Positions 31,445-41,500 of a DNA stretch of 42,777 nucleotides are shown one piece after another. Under the pieces are notes generated by a model. It searched no databases, was not told where the DNA came from, and saw only the letters and a program-made list of their open reading frames with translations. Location: assembly GCF_900176135.1 (NCBI RefSeq), contig NZ_FWWW01000102.1:1-42777 (forward strand), in the 5' to 3' direction. Position 1 is the stretch's first letter, and each line of letters begins with the position of its first letter. Origin of the DNA: Hymenobacter roseosalivarius DSM 11622. Its GTDB lineage: Bacteria; Bacteroidota; Bacteroidia; Cytophagales; Hymenobacteraceae. The position numbers and the translations under genes were made by a program.

Positions 31445-34400
31445 TTAGAAGCTGGCGCTCAGGCCCAGGGTAACCGTGCGCGGAATGGGTACTTCCACGA
31501 AGTCGAAGTTGCGCACCACCGTGCTCTGACCAGCGGCGTTTACCTCGGGGTCGTAGCCACTATAGTCGGTAAATACCAGCAGGTTGCGGCCCGTGACGCT
31601 GGCCCGCACGTTCTGCAAGCCCAGAAACTTGGGCGTGAGCGTGTACGCTACTGAGGCCTCGCGCAACTTCACGTAGGAGCCATCCTCGATGTAGTTTTCA
31701 AAAATACCGAACAGGGCCGCGCTGGTGCCTTTGGGTACTTCGCCGCGTAGCTCGGGCTCGTAGCCGGCCAGGCCGCCGTAGAAGTCCCGCTCGCCCACGC
31801 GCCGGGTGAAGTTGAACACATCGAAGCCCTGCACCGCGTCGAGCTGGAGGCGGAAGCTGAGCTTGCCGGCCACGGTTACTTCGTTGATGAGAGACGCCAG
31901 GTAGTCGGGGTTGGGGTCGCCGATGACTTTGCTCAGCACCGAGCCGCTGGGCTGGCCGTCGGCGCGCCGCTGCGGTACGCCGTTCACGCCCAGCTCGCGC
32001 TGGGGAAAGCCAGTGGGCGTGAGCAGCAGGGAGCCATCGGGGTTGCGGGCGAAGTAGGTGCTGTAAAACACCCCGACCGGCTCCCCGTTTACGGCCGCTA
32101 CCTGCCCGAAGCCCCCGGCAAAGGGTAGGATTCCGTTGCCCTCAATGCCATTGATCTCGTTGCGGTTGCGAGTGTAGGTAGCCGTTACGTTCCAGGTTAC
32201 CAACTTGCTCTGCACGGGTACGGCCCGCACCAGCACCTCCACGCCTTTGTTTGAAACAGTACCTACGTTCTGTAAGCCATTGAGAAAGCCGCGGCTAGGC
32301 TCGAAGGTGCGGTCAAGCAGGAGGTTAGGCGTCTGCTTATCAAAATAAGTGGCCTCCACACCCAACCGACCGTTCAGGAAACCCGCGTCAAACCCTACTT
32401 CCAACTCTTCCTGACGCTCGGGGTCTAGGCGCGGGTCGCCGAGTCGGGGCGGCCGGACTACCCCCTGTAACCCGCCGGGGCTGGGCAGGGAAATGTAGTT
32501 GGTGAGCTTTCCATAGTCATTGATCACACTCACGTTGCCGGCCTGGCCATAGGAGGCGCGCAGCTTCAGCGAGGACACGGCAGTGGCCAGGGGGCTATTT
32601 TTCCAGAAGCTCTCTTCCGACAGCACGTAGGCCGCGCTACCCTTCAAAAAACGCTGCCAGTTTGCATCGTCGTTAATTTGATCATAAAACTGTGAGGAAG
32701 CATCCACGCGCAGAGCCCCGGTCAGGAACAGGCGCTGCCCCAGCCCAAAGGTTTGCTGTATGTAGTAGCCTTCAATGTTGCGCTCCCGACGAAAATCACT
32801 GGCCACGCTGGTACCGGCATTGGTAGTCCCAATTCCTACGTTAAGCTGCTGGGCCGTAATGCCGCTGATCAGGGCCTCGTCGTACTGCCAGGTGGCTCCC
32901 ACGCTGGTGGTGGATTCCAGCCACTCGGTGAGGTTGCGCTTGTAGCCCAGGGTCAGGTCACTGTTGTACTGGAGCACAGTCTGGTCGGCGCGGCGGGCGA
33001 AGCCGGTGGCGTAGTCGGGCGTGGTATTGCCGCGCGGAATAAACGCCGTGCCTATTTGAGTATAAGTATCGAAGCCAAACACATAGTCGGCCGTAAAGCC
33101 TGCGAATGGGGTAAGATTCAGCTGCACGTCGCCGATAAAACGGGAAGTGCGCTGGCGGAAATCAAAGCGGTTGATGGCTTCCAGCGGATTGGTGCGCCGC
33201 AAAAAATTGGGGCTGGTGCTGGGGTAAATGCCGGTGATTGGATCGGGCGCGGGGTTTACGAAGTTATTACTGAAAATAAAGCCAGTCAGTGCCCCGTAAG
33301 CGTTGTTGAGGCCGCCGTTCGGGATTTCGCGGCTGCTGCTGAGCGTATAATTGGCCCCGCCCGAGATACTAGCCCAGTTGGTCAGCGTTTGCTGAAGGCG
33401 TAGGCGACCAGTCTTGCGCTCAAAGTCAGTGGCATCCACGATGCCCTGATTTTTAAAGTAAGAGCCTGAGAAAAAGTAACGCGTAGCCTGGCTCCCGCCC
33501 GATACCGACAGGTAGTTATCCGTGCCCACGGCCCTACGAAAAATCTGGTCCTGATAGTCGAAGCGCTCCGCCGGTACTTGGGTCAGGTCGGCGTTGGCGG
33601 CGGCGTTAGCGGCGGTATTGACAAAGCGAAATGGGTAGTCGTTGTAATCCAGCGTTTTGCGGATTTGCGACACGATAAGATTACTCGATACCGTGATGGC
33701 GGGCTTGCCTTCCTTGCCACGCTTGGTAAAAATCTGCACCACGCCGTTCGAGGCTCGCGAACCATAAATGGCCGCCGCCGCCGCGCCCTTAATTATTTCG
33801 ATGCGGTCGATGTCGGCGGGGTTGAGGTCTACGAGGCGGTTTTGGGCGTAGCCACCCAAGTCGAGCAAGTCGGGTGACTCATTGTTTACGATCACCCCAT
33901 CAATTATATAGAGCGGATCGGAGGAGCCCACGACGGTATTGGTACCACGCAGCCGCACCGAAATGCCCCCCGCCGGGTTACCCGAGTTCTGCGAAATCTG
34001 GGCCCCGGCCACTTTGCCCTGCAAAGCCTGATCAATCTGCACAGCGGCACCTTGGTTTAGCTCCCGTGCGCTTACCGTACTGATGGCATTGCCGAGCTGC
34101 TGCTTGCTGGTGGCCACCGAGTTGCCGGTTACGACTACTTCTTTCAGCCCCACCAAGTCTTCACGTAGCGCAGCATCAGCAGTAATCTGGGTTTCGGTGC
34201 CAAGTGTCAGCGGCTGCGTGATGTTGGCGTAGCCTACTGAGCTGATGGCCAGCTGGTACGTGCCAGGCCGAACCGATGCGCGCAGCTCATAGGCGCCATC
34301 GGTGCCAGTAGCCGTGGCCAGCACCGTATTGGCAATGCGCACCGTGGCACCGGGCAAGCCGGCGCCTCCATTGGCATCCGTCACGCGCCCTCGAATAGTA

Positions 34401-34525
34401 TAAGCAACATTCTGGGCCCACGCCGCGGAACTACTAAGTATCAGCAGCAAAAGCCCTAGCCAGGCAATGGTTGTGCTGCCAAACTGCCGGAACCGATTCG
34501 CTGCGGGCGAGTATAGGTGTACCAT
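31445..34525 (-). CDS. SusC/RagA TonB-linked outer membrane protein
   Basis: A 1026-residue protein with a signal peptide (LGLLLLILSSSAAWAQ), a CarboxypepD_reg domain (about 20-100, RGRVTDANGGAGLPGATVRI), a TonB plug (about 110-230, LKEVVVTGNSVATSKQQLG, then DIDRIEIIKGAAAAAIYGSR, VVQIFTKRG) and a long C-terminal barrel ending PIPRTVTLGLSASF. It imports a ligand delivered by SusD using TonB energy. The ATG at 34525 places the signal peptide correctly; the frame is open to 34609. It is the first gene of the operon with susD and is divergent from anmK. Confidence 0.93.
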   Translation of the reverse strand: MVHLYSPAANRFRQFGSTTIAWLGLLLLILSSSAAWAQNVAYTIRGRVTDANGGAGLPGATVRIANTVLATATGTDGAYELRASVRPGTYQLAISSVGYANITQPLTLGTETQITADAALREDLVGLKEVVVTGNSVATSKQQLGNAISTVSARELNQGAAVQIDQALQGKVAGAQISQNSGNPAGGISVRLRGTNTVVGSSDPLYIIDGVIVNNESPDLLDLGGYAQNRLVDLNPADIDRIEIIKGAAAAAIYGSRASNGVVQIFTKRGKEGKPAITVSSNLIVSQIRKTLDYNDYPFRFVNTAANAAANADLTQVPAERFDYQDQIFRRAVGTDNYLSVSGGSQATRYFFSGSYFKNQGIVDATDFERKTGRLRLQQTLTNWASISGGANYTLSSSREIPNGGLNNAYGALTGFIFSNNFVNPAPDPITGIYPSTSPNFLRRTNPLEAINRFDFRQRTSRFIGDVQLNLTPFAGFTADYVFGFDTYTQIGTAFIPRGNTTPDYATGFARRADQTVLQYNSDLTLGYKRNLTEWLESTTSVGATWQYDEALISGITAQQLNVGIGTTNAGTSVASDFRRERNIEGYYIQQTFGLGQRLFLTGALRVDASSQFYDQINDDANWQRFLKGSAAYVLSEESFWKNSPLATAVSSLKLRASYGQAGNVSVINDYGKLTNYISLPSPGGLQGVVRPPRLGDPRLDPERQEELEVGFDAGFLNGRLGVEATYFDKQTPNLLLDRTFEPSRGFLNGLQNVGTVSNKGVEVLVRAVPVQSKLVTWNVTATYTRNRNEINGIEGNGILPFAGGFGQVAAVNGEPVGVFYSTYFARNPDGSLLLTPTGFPQRELGVNGVPQRRADGQPSGSVLSKVIGDPNPDYLASLINEVTVAGKLSFRLQLDAVQGFDVFNFTRRVGERDFYGGLAGYEPELRGEVPKGTSAALFGIFENYIEDGSYVKLREASVAYTLTPKFLGLQNVRASVTGRNLLVFTDYSGYDPEVNAAGQSTVVRNFDFVEVPIPRTVTLGLSASF

Positions 34526-34716
34526 AAAAAGAGGTTTGGTGGAAAGGAAGAATGAGAAAGCGTGGAAATAGGTATGGGTAAGATACTGCCTACTGCTGAT
34601 ACTTAGCATTTTTCACCGAAGATTCAGGCTTATTCAAGCTGAAGCAGCCCATATAACCTCGTTCTTGGCAACCTTGATTTGGACTCCCTGAATGTTTGCC
34701 GCACTTTTACCCACCT

Positions 34717-35922
34717 ATGAACCCCAACCTGCACCACCTCCTCACCATTGCCCAAAAGCCCCAGCGCCGAATCATCGGCCTGATGTCGGGCACCTCGCTT
34801 GATGGCCTTGATGTGGCGCTGTGCCTGTGTGAAGGCAGCGGACCGGCTACGCGGGTGCGGGTAGAGCAGTTTGCCACGGTGCCGTATGCTGAGTCGGTGA
34901 AAGCTGAAATCAGGCGGGTGTTTGCCCAAAATACCATCGAGTTTGAGCATCTGTGTCTGCTCAACCCCTGGATTGCGCTGCTGCACGCCGACATGGTTCT
35001 GGACTGCCTGCGAGCCTGGGAAATTGCCCCCCAGCAGGTGGATTGCATTGCCAGCCACGGCCAAACGGTGTTTCATGCGCCCCGAAGCCAACATGGCAAA
35101 CCCAATTTTCCGAACGCCACCCTCCAGATCGGCGACGGCGACCATCTGGCCGTGCGCACCGGCATTCTCACCATCAGCGACTTTCGGCAGAAGCACGTAG
35201 CGGCCGGTGGCGAGGGCGCGCCACTTGCCGTGTACGGTGACTATCTGCTGTTTTCCAAAGCTGGCGAAGACCGGATTCTGCTCAATATGGGCGGTATCGC
35301 CAACTTCACCTTTCTGCCCGGCACCCTCGATGTGGAGACGATGTTCTCGACCGATGTCGGCCCCGGCAATACGCTGCTGGACGCGTTTACGCAGCTTTAT
35401 TTCCCTGGCAAAAGCTACGATACCGACGGCACCATTGCTGCTCAGGGTCAGGTGCACGAACCCCTGCTGCGCGCATTGCTCGATCATCCGTTTTACGCCG
35501 CCGACTTTCCCAAAACGACCGGTCCGGAGCTATTTAGCCGCGACTACGTAGTGCAGGCCCAGCAACGCAGCGGCTCACTGGGCCTCTCCCCTGCCGATCT
35601 GCTGGCCACGCTCGTCGCATTCAGCGCGGAGGGCATTGTAGGGGCTATTCGGCGCTGCTTTCCGACTTCCAGTGCCCCGCTGACAGTATATGCCAGCGGC
35701 GGCGGCATGCACAACCCCGTACTGATGCGGGCTTTACGCTTACAGCTGCCGAACTGCCGTTTTCTCACTACCCACGATCTGGGCATCAATCCCGACGCGA
35801 AAGAAGCCGTTCTTTTCGCGGTGCTGGCAAATGAAAGCCTGGTCGGCAGCAACGCTCCGCTGGGTAGCAGCCGACCAGGAATTCCGGCGGTATCAATGGG
35901 AAAGTTTTCGTTTGCCCGGTAG
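34717..35922 (+). CDS. anmK: Anhydro-N-acetylmuramic acid kinase
   Basis: A 401-residue enzyme that phosphorylates and opens 1,6-anhydro-MurNAc during peptidoglycan recycling. Family signatures: IIGLMSGTSLDGLDVAL at the N terminus, DCIASHGQTVFHAP, LQIGDGDHLAV, ILLNMGGIANFTFLP, FSTDVGPGNTLLDAF and YASGGGMHNPVLM. Length is normal for Bacteroidota. The ATG at 34717 is preferred to a TTG at 34696. An AATGTTTGCC at 34691 is a weak -7 match. It converges with the methyltransferase gene, 12 bp apart. Confidence 0.95.
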   Translation: MNPNLHHLLTIAQKPQRRIIGLMSGTSLDGLDVALCLCEGSGPATRVRVEQFATVPYAESVKAEIRRVFAQNTIEFEHLCLLNPWIALLHADMVLDCLRAWEIAPQQVDCIASHGQTVFHAPRSQHGKPNFPNATLQIGDGDHLAVRTGILTISDFRQKHVAAGGEGAPLAVYGDYLLFSKAGEDRILLNMGGIANFTFLPGTLDVETMFSTDVGPGNTLLDAFTQLYFPGKSYDTDGTIAAQGQVHEPLLRALLDHPFYAADFPKTTGPELFSRDYVVQAQQRSGSLGLSPADLLATLVAFSAEGIVGAIRRCFPTSSAPLTVYASGGGMHNPVLMRALRLQLPNCRFLTTHDLGINPDAKEAVLFAVLANESLVGSNAPLGSSRPGIPAVSMGKFSFAR

Positions 35923-35934
35923 CTATTTTTTCGC

Positions 35935-36687
35935 TTACTGATTCACGTCGTGCGCGCCGGCGCTCAGCGTCAGGCGGGCCAAGTACTGCTGCTGTTCGTC
36001 CTCGGCAACAATTTCCAGCTCATAGCCGGCTTCTTCGGCATAGTCCTGCAAAATGCTGGCTTCCACAAAAAGCCATTGAAAAGGCGTACCCATTTCGCCC
36101 TCGTACGTCATGGCGTATTCTATCTCGCCGTAATAAGGGCCATTAAGATCAATGAGCAGGGCACCTTCTTCATCTTCATAGAGGTAAGCAACGTCGGATG
36201 AAGTGGCCAGAATTTGCCCCCCAGGCGCCAGAAAGCCGCGTGCGTGCTTCAGAAAGCGCGCCAGTCCTTCGAGTGTACCCACCAGGCCCAAGCCATTCAT
36301 CAGCATCAGGATGGTATCGAACTGCTCGCCGGTAGCGGGAATGTCAAACAGGTTATGGTGGGCTACTTCGCGCACGCCACGCTCGTGCATCACCTGCACC
36401 GCGCCGGCCGATACGTCGAGGGCGCGCACGGAAAAGCCACGATTTTGCAATTCCAACGCATGCGCCCCCGCGCCGGCCCCTAAGTCCAGCACTCTGCCCT
36501 GGCATTCCTCCAAAGCGCGACGCTCTAAATCAGGCATTTCCCAAAGCGACCGAAAAAAATAACTGGCGGGCAGTGGCTCGTCTTCGCTCACGTTGGTATG
36601 CACGGTAAGCGTGGCAGATTTATCGCCGCGCAAATACGCAGTTAATGCGCGGCCTAACGGATCGGAGGTAGCGGAAGAGGAAGTCAT
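35935..36687 (-). CDS. Class I SAM-dependent methyltransferase
   Basis: A 250-residue protein. Motif I VLDLGAGAGAHALEL (near residue 65) binds SAM, followed by SVRALDVSAG (motif II acidic Asp), FDTILMLMNGLGLVG and FLAPGGQILATSSDV. A C-terminal insert follows. It is cytoplasmic with unknown substrate. A TATCTTCG -7-like sequence (36692-36699, minus) ends only 4 nt before the ATG, so the mRNA may be almost leaderless. Confidence 0.82.
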   Translation of the reverse strand: MTSSSATSDPLGRALTAYLRGDKSATLTVHTNVSEDEPLPASYFFRSLWEMPDLERRALEECQGRVLDLGAGAGAHALELQNRGFSVRALDVSAGAVQVMHERGVREVAHHNLFDIPATGEQFDTILMLMNGLGLVGTLEGLARFLKHARGFLAPGGQILATSSDVAYLYEDEEGALLIDLNGPYYGEIEYAMTYEGEMGTPFQWLFVEASILQDYAEEAGYELEIVAEDEQQQYLARLTLSAGAHDVNQ

Positions 36688-37022
36688 ACGTCGAAGATAC
36701 GCGGAGTTACTCCAAGGGGATATGAATTATTTAAAAGTAACAATAGAAGTTGTTGGGCAGAAACAGCGGTAAATCTATCTAATCAATAGCTGCCTATGTT
36801 AATTTTTTATTTATAAAAGGCAGATTATAGCTTTACTGCTACCATTATTTCAGGAGTTCAAGCGATATAATGCAGAAGCCTCAGCGGAATTTCATTATCC
36901 GTAGGCTATGATTTATTATTAACTATTGAAGAGATAGTGCTATAGAATGATTGATATTTATGCAAGAAGCCCCGGCCTTTTAGCTAGACCGGGGCTTCTT
37001 CATGTATGCGCTTAGGGCTTAA
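36688..37022. other. AT-rich intergenic region with a terminator
   Basis: The only clear element is a hairpin at 36964-37000 (AAGAAGCCCCGG / CCGGGGCTTCTT), which ends the minus-strand gene at 37023-37259. The rest is AT-rich with no gene or repeat seen. Confidence 0.6.
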
Positions 37023-37259
37023 TTACTCAGCCGCAGCCTCTTTTCTGGGGCGTCCACGACGGCCGGCCGTTCCCGTGCCAGCAGCGCGGGGCTTGCGTTC
37101 CTTGCGTTCTGGGGTATAAGAGGGATCCAGCAATGCATTGGTTTCGCTGATTAGGCTGGTCAGTTTTTCCATATTCTTACGAACCTGGGTCAGTACCATC
37201 TCATTATCTTCTGCATTTTGAAGAAGTTGCTGTAGTTTGTTTAAATCTGCTGCGGCCAT
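37023..37259 (-). CDS. Small coiled-coil protein with AT-hook-like tail
   Basis: A 78-residue protein. The first 50 residues form a heptad-rich helix (LNKLQQLLQNAEDNEMVLTQ and on), followed by a basic tail PRAAGTGTAGRRGRPRKEAA. GRRGRPRK contains the AT-hook core RGRP with flanking basic residues, which in known proteins binds the minor groove of AT-rich DNA. It may be a small nucleoid-associated protein; this is inference. No family is recognised. A TATTTTTG -7 box lies upstream at 37327-37334. Confidence 0.7.
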   Translation of the reverse strand: MAAADLNKLQQLLQNAEDNEMVLTQVRKNMEKLTSLISETNALLDPSYTPERKERKPRAAGTGTAGRRGRPRKEAAAE

Positions 37260-37326
37260 TTTGGGAGGATTTGAAAGAGGAATAAATTAATTTATTTGAC
37301 AAAGGAAACATTAATTAGGATACCAA

Positions 37327-37334
37327 CAAAAATA
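37327..37334 (-). promoter_or_regulatory. -7 box of the AT-hook-like gene
   Basis: TATTTTTG on the minus strand matches TAnnTTTG; leader about 60 nt. Confidence 0.45.
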
Positions 37335-37554
37335 AAATTTGTGTTGATGTTTTTTCCTACGAGTGGCTATTGGTAAAGGATACATTATTTTTCGGCAGCC
37401 TCGACATGCTGCACCTGGCTCCTTGCCTATCACACTGAATACTAAAAATAAATATACTGGAGGTGCAGGTTCGGAGTCAAATTTTTAATGTCTCAGATTC
37501 GTTGGCAATGCCGCGTTCTTATTACGCTGGTGCATCCTTGCCGCCCCTATTTGC

Positions 37555-37584
37555 GTTGGAAAGACACCAACACTTTTATTTTCG
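37555..37584 (+). promoter_or_regulatory. Promoter of the 37591 gene, nearly leaderless
   Basis: TTG at 37555-37557 and TATTTTCG at 37577-37584 are spaced 19 nt. The -7 box ends 6 nt before the ATG at 37591, so transcription would start at or next to the start codon. Confidence 0.45.
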
Positions 37585-37590
37585 CTACTT

Positions 37591-37977
37591 ATGGCCAGCA
37601 ACCTTGATTACCTGAATCCGGCGCTTCTTCCACTCGAAGAAAAAGTTAAAGCTTATCTGGAAGCGGAGGAAGAGTTGAAAAAGACTCAGATAGAAGCCCG
37701 CTCGCTGGCAACCACGGATTTACCCGCCGCCGCCGACGGTTTTGAGCAGCGCCCTCCCACCGGCAGCTTCGATCAGCACTCCGATGAGTTGCAGCAGCGC
37801 CTCAACAATATGATTACCGATCTGGACCTGCTTCGCCGCGAGATTATTGAGCTTCTGCCTGTGCGCGACGAGTTCATAAAGTTAAATCTAGGCTATGGCC
37901 CCAGCCGCGTGGGAGCCTTCGTGGTTCCTACTGCCCCCGGCACCGAACCGAAGTACCAGCTTCGGGTAATTCATTAA
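37591..37977 (+). CDS. Small coiled-coil protein of unknown function
   Basis: A 128-residue cytoplasmic protein, mostly helical: LPLEEKVKAYLEAEEELKKT, then a flexible stretch (DLPAAADGFEQRPPTGSFDQ), then another helix (LQQRLNNMITDLDLLRREII) and a short beta tail (VGAFVVPTAPGTEPKYQLRV). No family is recognised. It is divergent from the AT-hook-like gene. A strong GCCCCCC terminator follows. Confidence 0.65.
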   Translation: MASNLDYLNPALLPLEEKVKAYLEAEEELKKTQIEARSLATTDLPAAADGFEQRPPTGSFDQHSDELQQRLNNMITDLDLLRREIIELLPVRDEFIKLNLGYGPSRVGAFVVPTAPGTEPKYQLRVIH

Positions 37978-37993
37978 CTGACCAAACCCATAA

Positions 37994-38039
37994 GCACAGA
38001 AAAAGCCCCCCAGAAATACCTGGGGGGCTTTTTTGTGCT
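37994..38039 (+). terminator. GCCCCCC-type terminator
   Basis: GCAC...AAAAAGCCCCCCAG / CTGGGGGGCTTTTTT...GTGC, a near-perfect stem with a 6-nt loop, directly after the 37591 gene. Confidence 0.9.
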
Positions 38040-38075
38040 CGTGGTTCTGAGGAATGCCATAAACTGATGGGCAAA

Positions 38076-38104
38076 AAAAAGGCCCCGCTTAGCGAGGCCC
38101 CTTT
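38076..38104. terminator. Second hairpin
   Basis: AAAGGCCCCGCT / AGCGAGGCCCCTTT stem with mismatches, after an A8 run. It may be a back-up or opposite-strand terminator. Confidence 0.5.
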
Positions 38105-38105
38105 C

Positions 38106-38573
38106 CACAACCAAAACACCTAAAAAAACTATTCTTTCGGATAAGTTTTAAGCAAGCATCGGGCCAGAAATCAGACTAATTTCATTTTTCAAAAAGCTTC
38201 TACTAGAATAGAGCTTATACTGACTATTGGTTTAAGGGACTTCAAGCTTCTGCAAGTGGCCTGCTTCCGCCATGTTGCGCGGCCATTTGCAGGCCATTTC
38301 AGGCATTCATGTAAACGAAAAGGGTCACCTAAAATGCCATAACCCAGTAGTAGGTATAAGCTCTAATGTTATGTATTAAATTATTGAATCATTTATAATC
38401 TTCAGTGCAAGTATTTTAAATATTCATTTCTTTATAATTTTTTATACTAACGTGTAATGCAAGCTCTTAAGGAACAAATATCCAGATTTTTTCGAGTATA
38501 ATGCAATTTCAAGGCATTTTTCGGAGCTTTCTTTGCTCTTATTAAAAAACAATTCCACTATTCTTTATTGTTC
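38106..38573. other. AT-rich upstream region of the lectin gene
   Basis: No gene and no clear -7 box are seen over 468 bp. The last 230 bp are strongly AT-rich. This size and composition are usual for upstream regions of large surface-protein genes and may hold unmapped regulatory sites. Confidence 0.4.
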
Positions 38574-41500
38574 ATGAAAACAATTCTTACCCCCTTCAAC
38601 AGACGGTCGGATACTGTTCGAAAGCTTTTGCGAATAGCGAGTGCGTCACTGGTCTTATTATCGTTTGGGCAGCGAGCACAGGCACAGTTTCCACGGGTTG
38701 AACCGTTTAACAGGAGTACGGCTACCGGATTCCGGGTTGGGGGTAGCGCAGTGCTTACTGGCGGCTCTACCGATGCGGAGGGCAGCGGCTATCTACGACT
38801 AACTGGTGCTATAGCAAACCAAGCCGGCTTCGCCATTGACGGCACTTCCTTCCCTACTCCCAGTGGATTTAGTATCTCTTTCGAATTTTTCTCCTACGGC
38901 AAAACCACCACCACGGGCGCCGATGGTTTTTCAGTGTTTCTGGTCGATGCCGACAAGGTAAGTGCGGCAAGCTTTACGAGTGGTGCTTCGGGGGGCTCTT
39001 TGGGTTATGCGCAGAAGGTTCTTGCTGATCCTACCAATCCTACGAATAGTGTGGGGGTTCCTTCTGGCTACATCGGTATTGGTATCGACGAGTTCGGCAA
39101 TTTTTCTAACGTTACAGAGGGACGGGTAGGTGGCCGGACGACAGGTGCTGGCATAACTACCGATGGTCGCACACCCAACTCTATTGCCATTCGGGGGGCA
39201 GGCAACGGTAACAGCAACACGGACTATCCTTACCTGGCGGGTACTGGGGTGTTGCCCTTCACTCTGGAAACTGGAACAGCACGGGCTCAGAGTGGCAGCC
39301 CTGATTACCGGCGGGCTTTCATCGACGCTATACCCCAGCCTGACCAAACGTACTTGATTACGGTACGCATTCAACATGGCACCCAGGTTTACACAGCCAT
39401 TAATAGCCTGCGTGTACCTAAAGCGCCCAACAACTTACGAATCGGGTTTGCCGGCTCTACCGGGGGTAGCAATAACGTGCACGAGATTCGCAGCCTGGCT
39501 GTCGTGAATCCTACTGTCGCCAATAATGATCGGTTTGGGACGCGTTACGGCACGGCAGCCTCGTATGATGTGACCGCCAACGATGAAGCCACCGGCAGCA
39601 GCCTAGATCGGGCCACCGTGGATTTGGACCCTTCTACTTCTACCGTTGAGCGTACGCTGACCGTGGCAGGCAAAGGCACTTTCACCGTAAATACGCAGGG
39701 GGTTGTCACGTTTAGCGCCCTCAACACGTTTGCGGGCGTTGTTACTATCCCTTACACCATTAGGGACATCCTAAATACGCTTTCTAATCAGGCCACCATT
39801 ACGGTAGACGTAAGTGGAGCCGATTTGGCGAGCAGCGTGAGCGGACCAACTACCGCTAATCCAGGCTCACGGGTAACTTACACCGTATCCACCACTAATT
39901 TAGGGTTAGAAACTGCGCTTAACGTGGCGCCAACCTTACGGTTGCCCCTTACGGCTACCAACATTAGCCGTCCAGCTAATTCTACCATTGCTACTGTCGG
40001 AAGCGAGCAGGTAATTACGTTCGCCACGGTGGGCAGCCTACCAGCCAATGATCCGGCTATTATCAACGCAGTAACCTTTACGCCACCAGGCTCGGGTACC
40101 ATCACAGGTACAGCAGGCTTTACTTCCGGCGTACCCGATCCTACCCCAGGCAACAATATTGCTACCGTAACGACTACGGTCGCTGGCATTGCGAACGTGG
40201 CTACTGCTTGCGCTACTCCTGGCAAGGATGGATTTGAGGCCCTTTCTGGCACCTCAGTACCCAACACTTACTTCCCTGTAGCCATTCCTACCGCTGTTAC
40301 GGCTGGCCAAGCCAGCATTACGCTCGGTGCAGCCTCAGCGGGAGCAGCCCCTATCCGCACTGGTGACTTGATCTTGATTATGCAGATGCAGGGTGCCACC
40401 ATGACTACGGATAACTTAGCTTCTTATGGTACAATCACTAATGACGCCACGTACACGGCCGGCAAGTATGAATACGCCATTGCCACGAGTGATGTGCCCT
40501 TGACTGGCGGTACCCTAACGCTGGCTAAAGGAGTAACAAACCAATATGAGAGCAACGCCACTGGCACTAGTGCTACCACCCAGCGTCGGTTTCAGGTTAT
40601 CCGCGTTCCACAATACTCTGCTGTTACTATCACGGGCACGCTCACAGGGCCAGCCTGGAATGGCACGACTGGCGGTGTACTTGTAATGGACGTAGCAGGC
40701 CAGACTCGTTTCATTTCCAATGCCTCCATTGACATGACGGCCAAAGGATTCCGTGGTGGTGGTGGCGTTAGCTACTCAGGTACAGCAGCCAATAGAACTG
40801 ATTACGTTACTGCTGCTGCCTTGGCACACGGTTCGAAAGGTGAAGGCACTGCCGGCTCACCCCGCAACATCTTCAATGGCACAGCAGTCATTACCAATAC
40901 CATTAATGGTGTCTCTACGGATGGTTATTTCGGTGGCAGCAATGGCGCCGGTGCTCCTGGAAATGCTGGTGGCGGTGCAACAGATTATGGTGTTGCTACT
41001 GGAAATGGTAGCGTTGCCGTTAATACATATAATAACGCTGGCAACGCTGGCGGTGCTGGCGGTGGTAATGGTGCCAATGGTGGAGTTGGGGGTTATGGCT
41101 ACCAATCAAGTAATAGTGGGACTGGCTTACGAGCAGAAAGCGGCGCTACTACGGCCAATGCTTCTATTTCGCGCATCGTACTAGGCGGTGGCGGAGGCGC
41201 AGGCTCTACTAATGATGCGAATGCTACAGCTAGCAGCGGTGGCATCGGTGGAGGCATTATCATGCTGCAAACTGGTTCGATAAGCGGTAATGGATTACTA
41301 GTGGCCAACGGTAGCAATGCCCCATCAGCTAACGGTAACACCTCCGGCGGCGGCGGCGGCGGCGCGGGTGGCACAGTACTCGTGCGCGCTACTCCTCCTG
41401 CTACGGTTGCCGACGGTCTGAATAACATTTCGGTGCAGGCGAGAGGTGGCAATGGTGGCAGTACCATCAATGGAACTGCCGAGTATGGTTCTGGCGGCGG

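Noticed and set aside
30747..31448. 233-codon plus-strand frame antisense to susD
   Set aside because: It is a shadow of the susD frame; composition rich in Gln, Gly and Arg without domains.
32753..33403. 216-codon plus-strand frame antisense to susC
   Set aside because: It is a shadow of the susC barrel coding region.
34630..35487. 285-codon minus-strand frame antisense to anmK
   Set aside because: anmK motifs are intact on the plus strand; the antisense frame has no family pattern.
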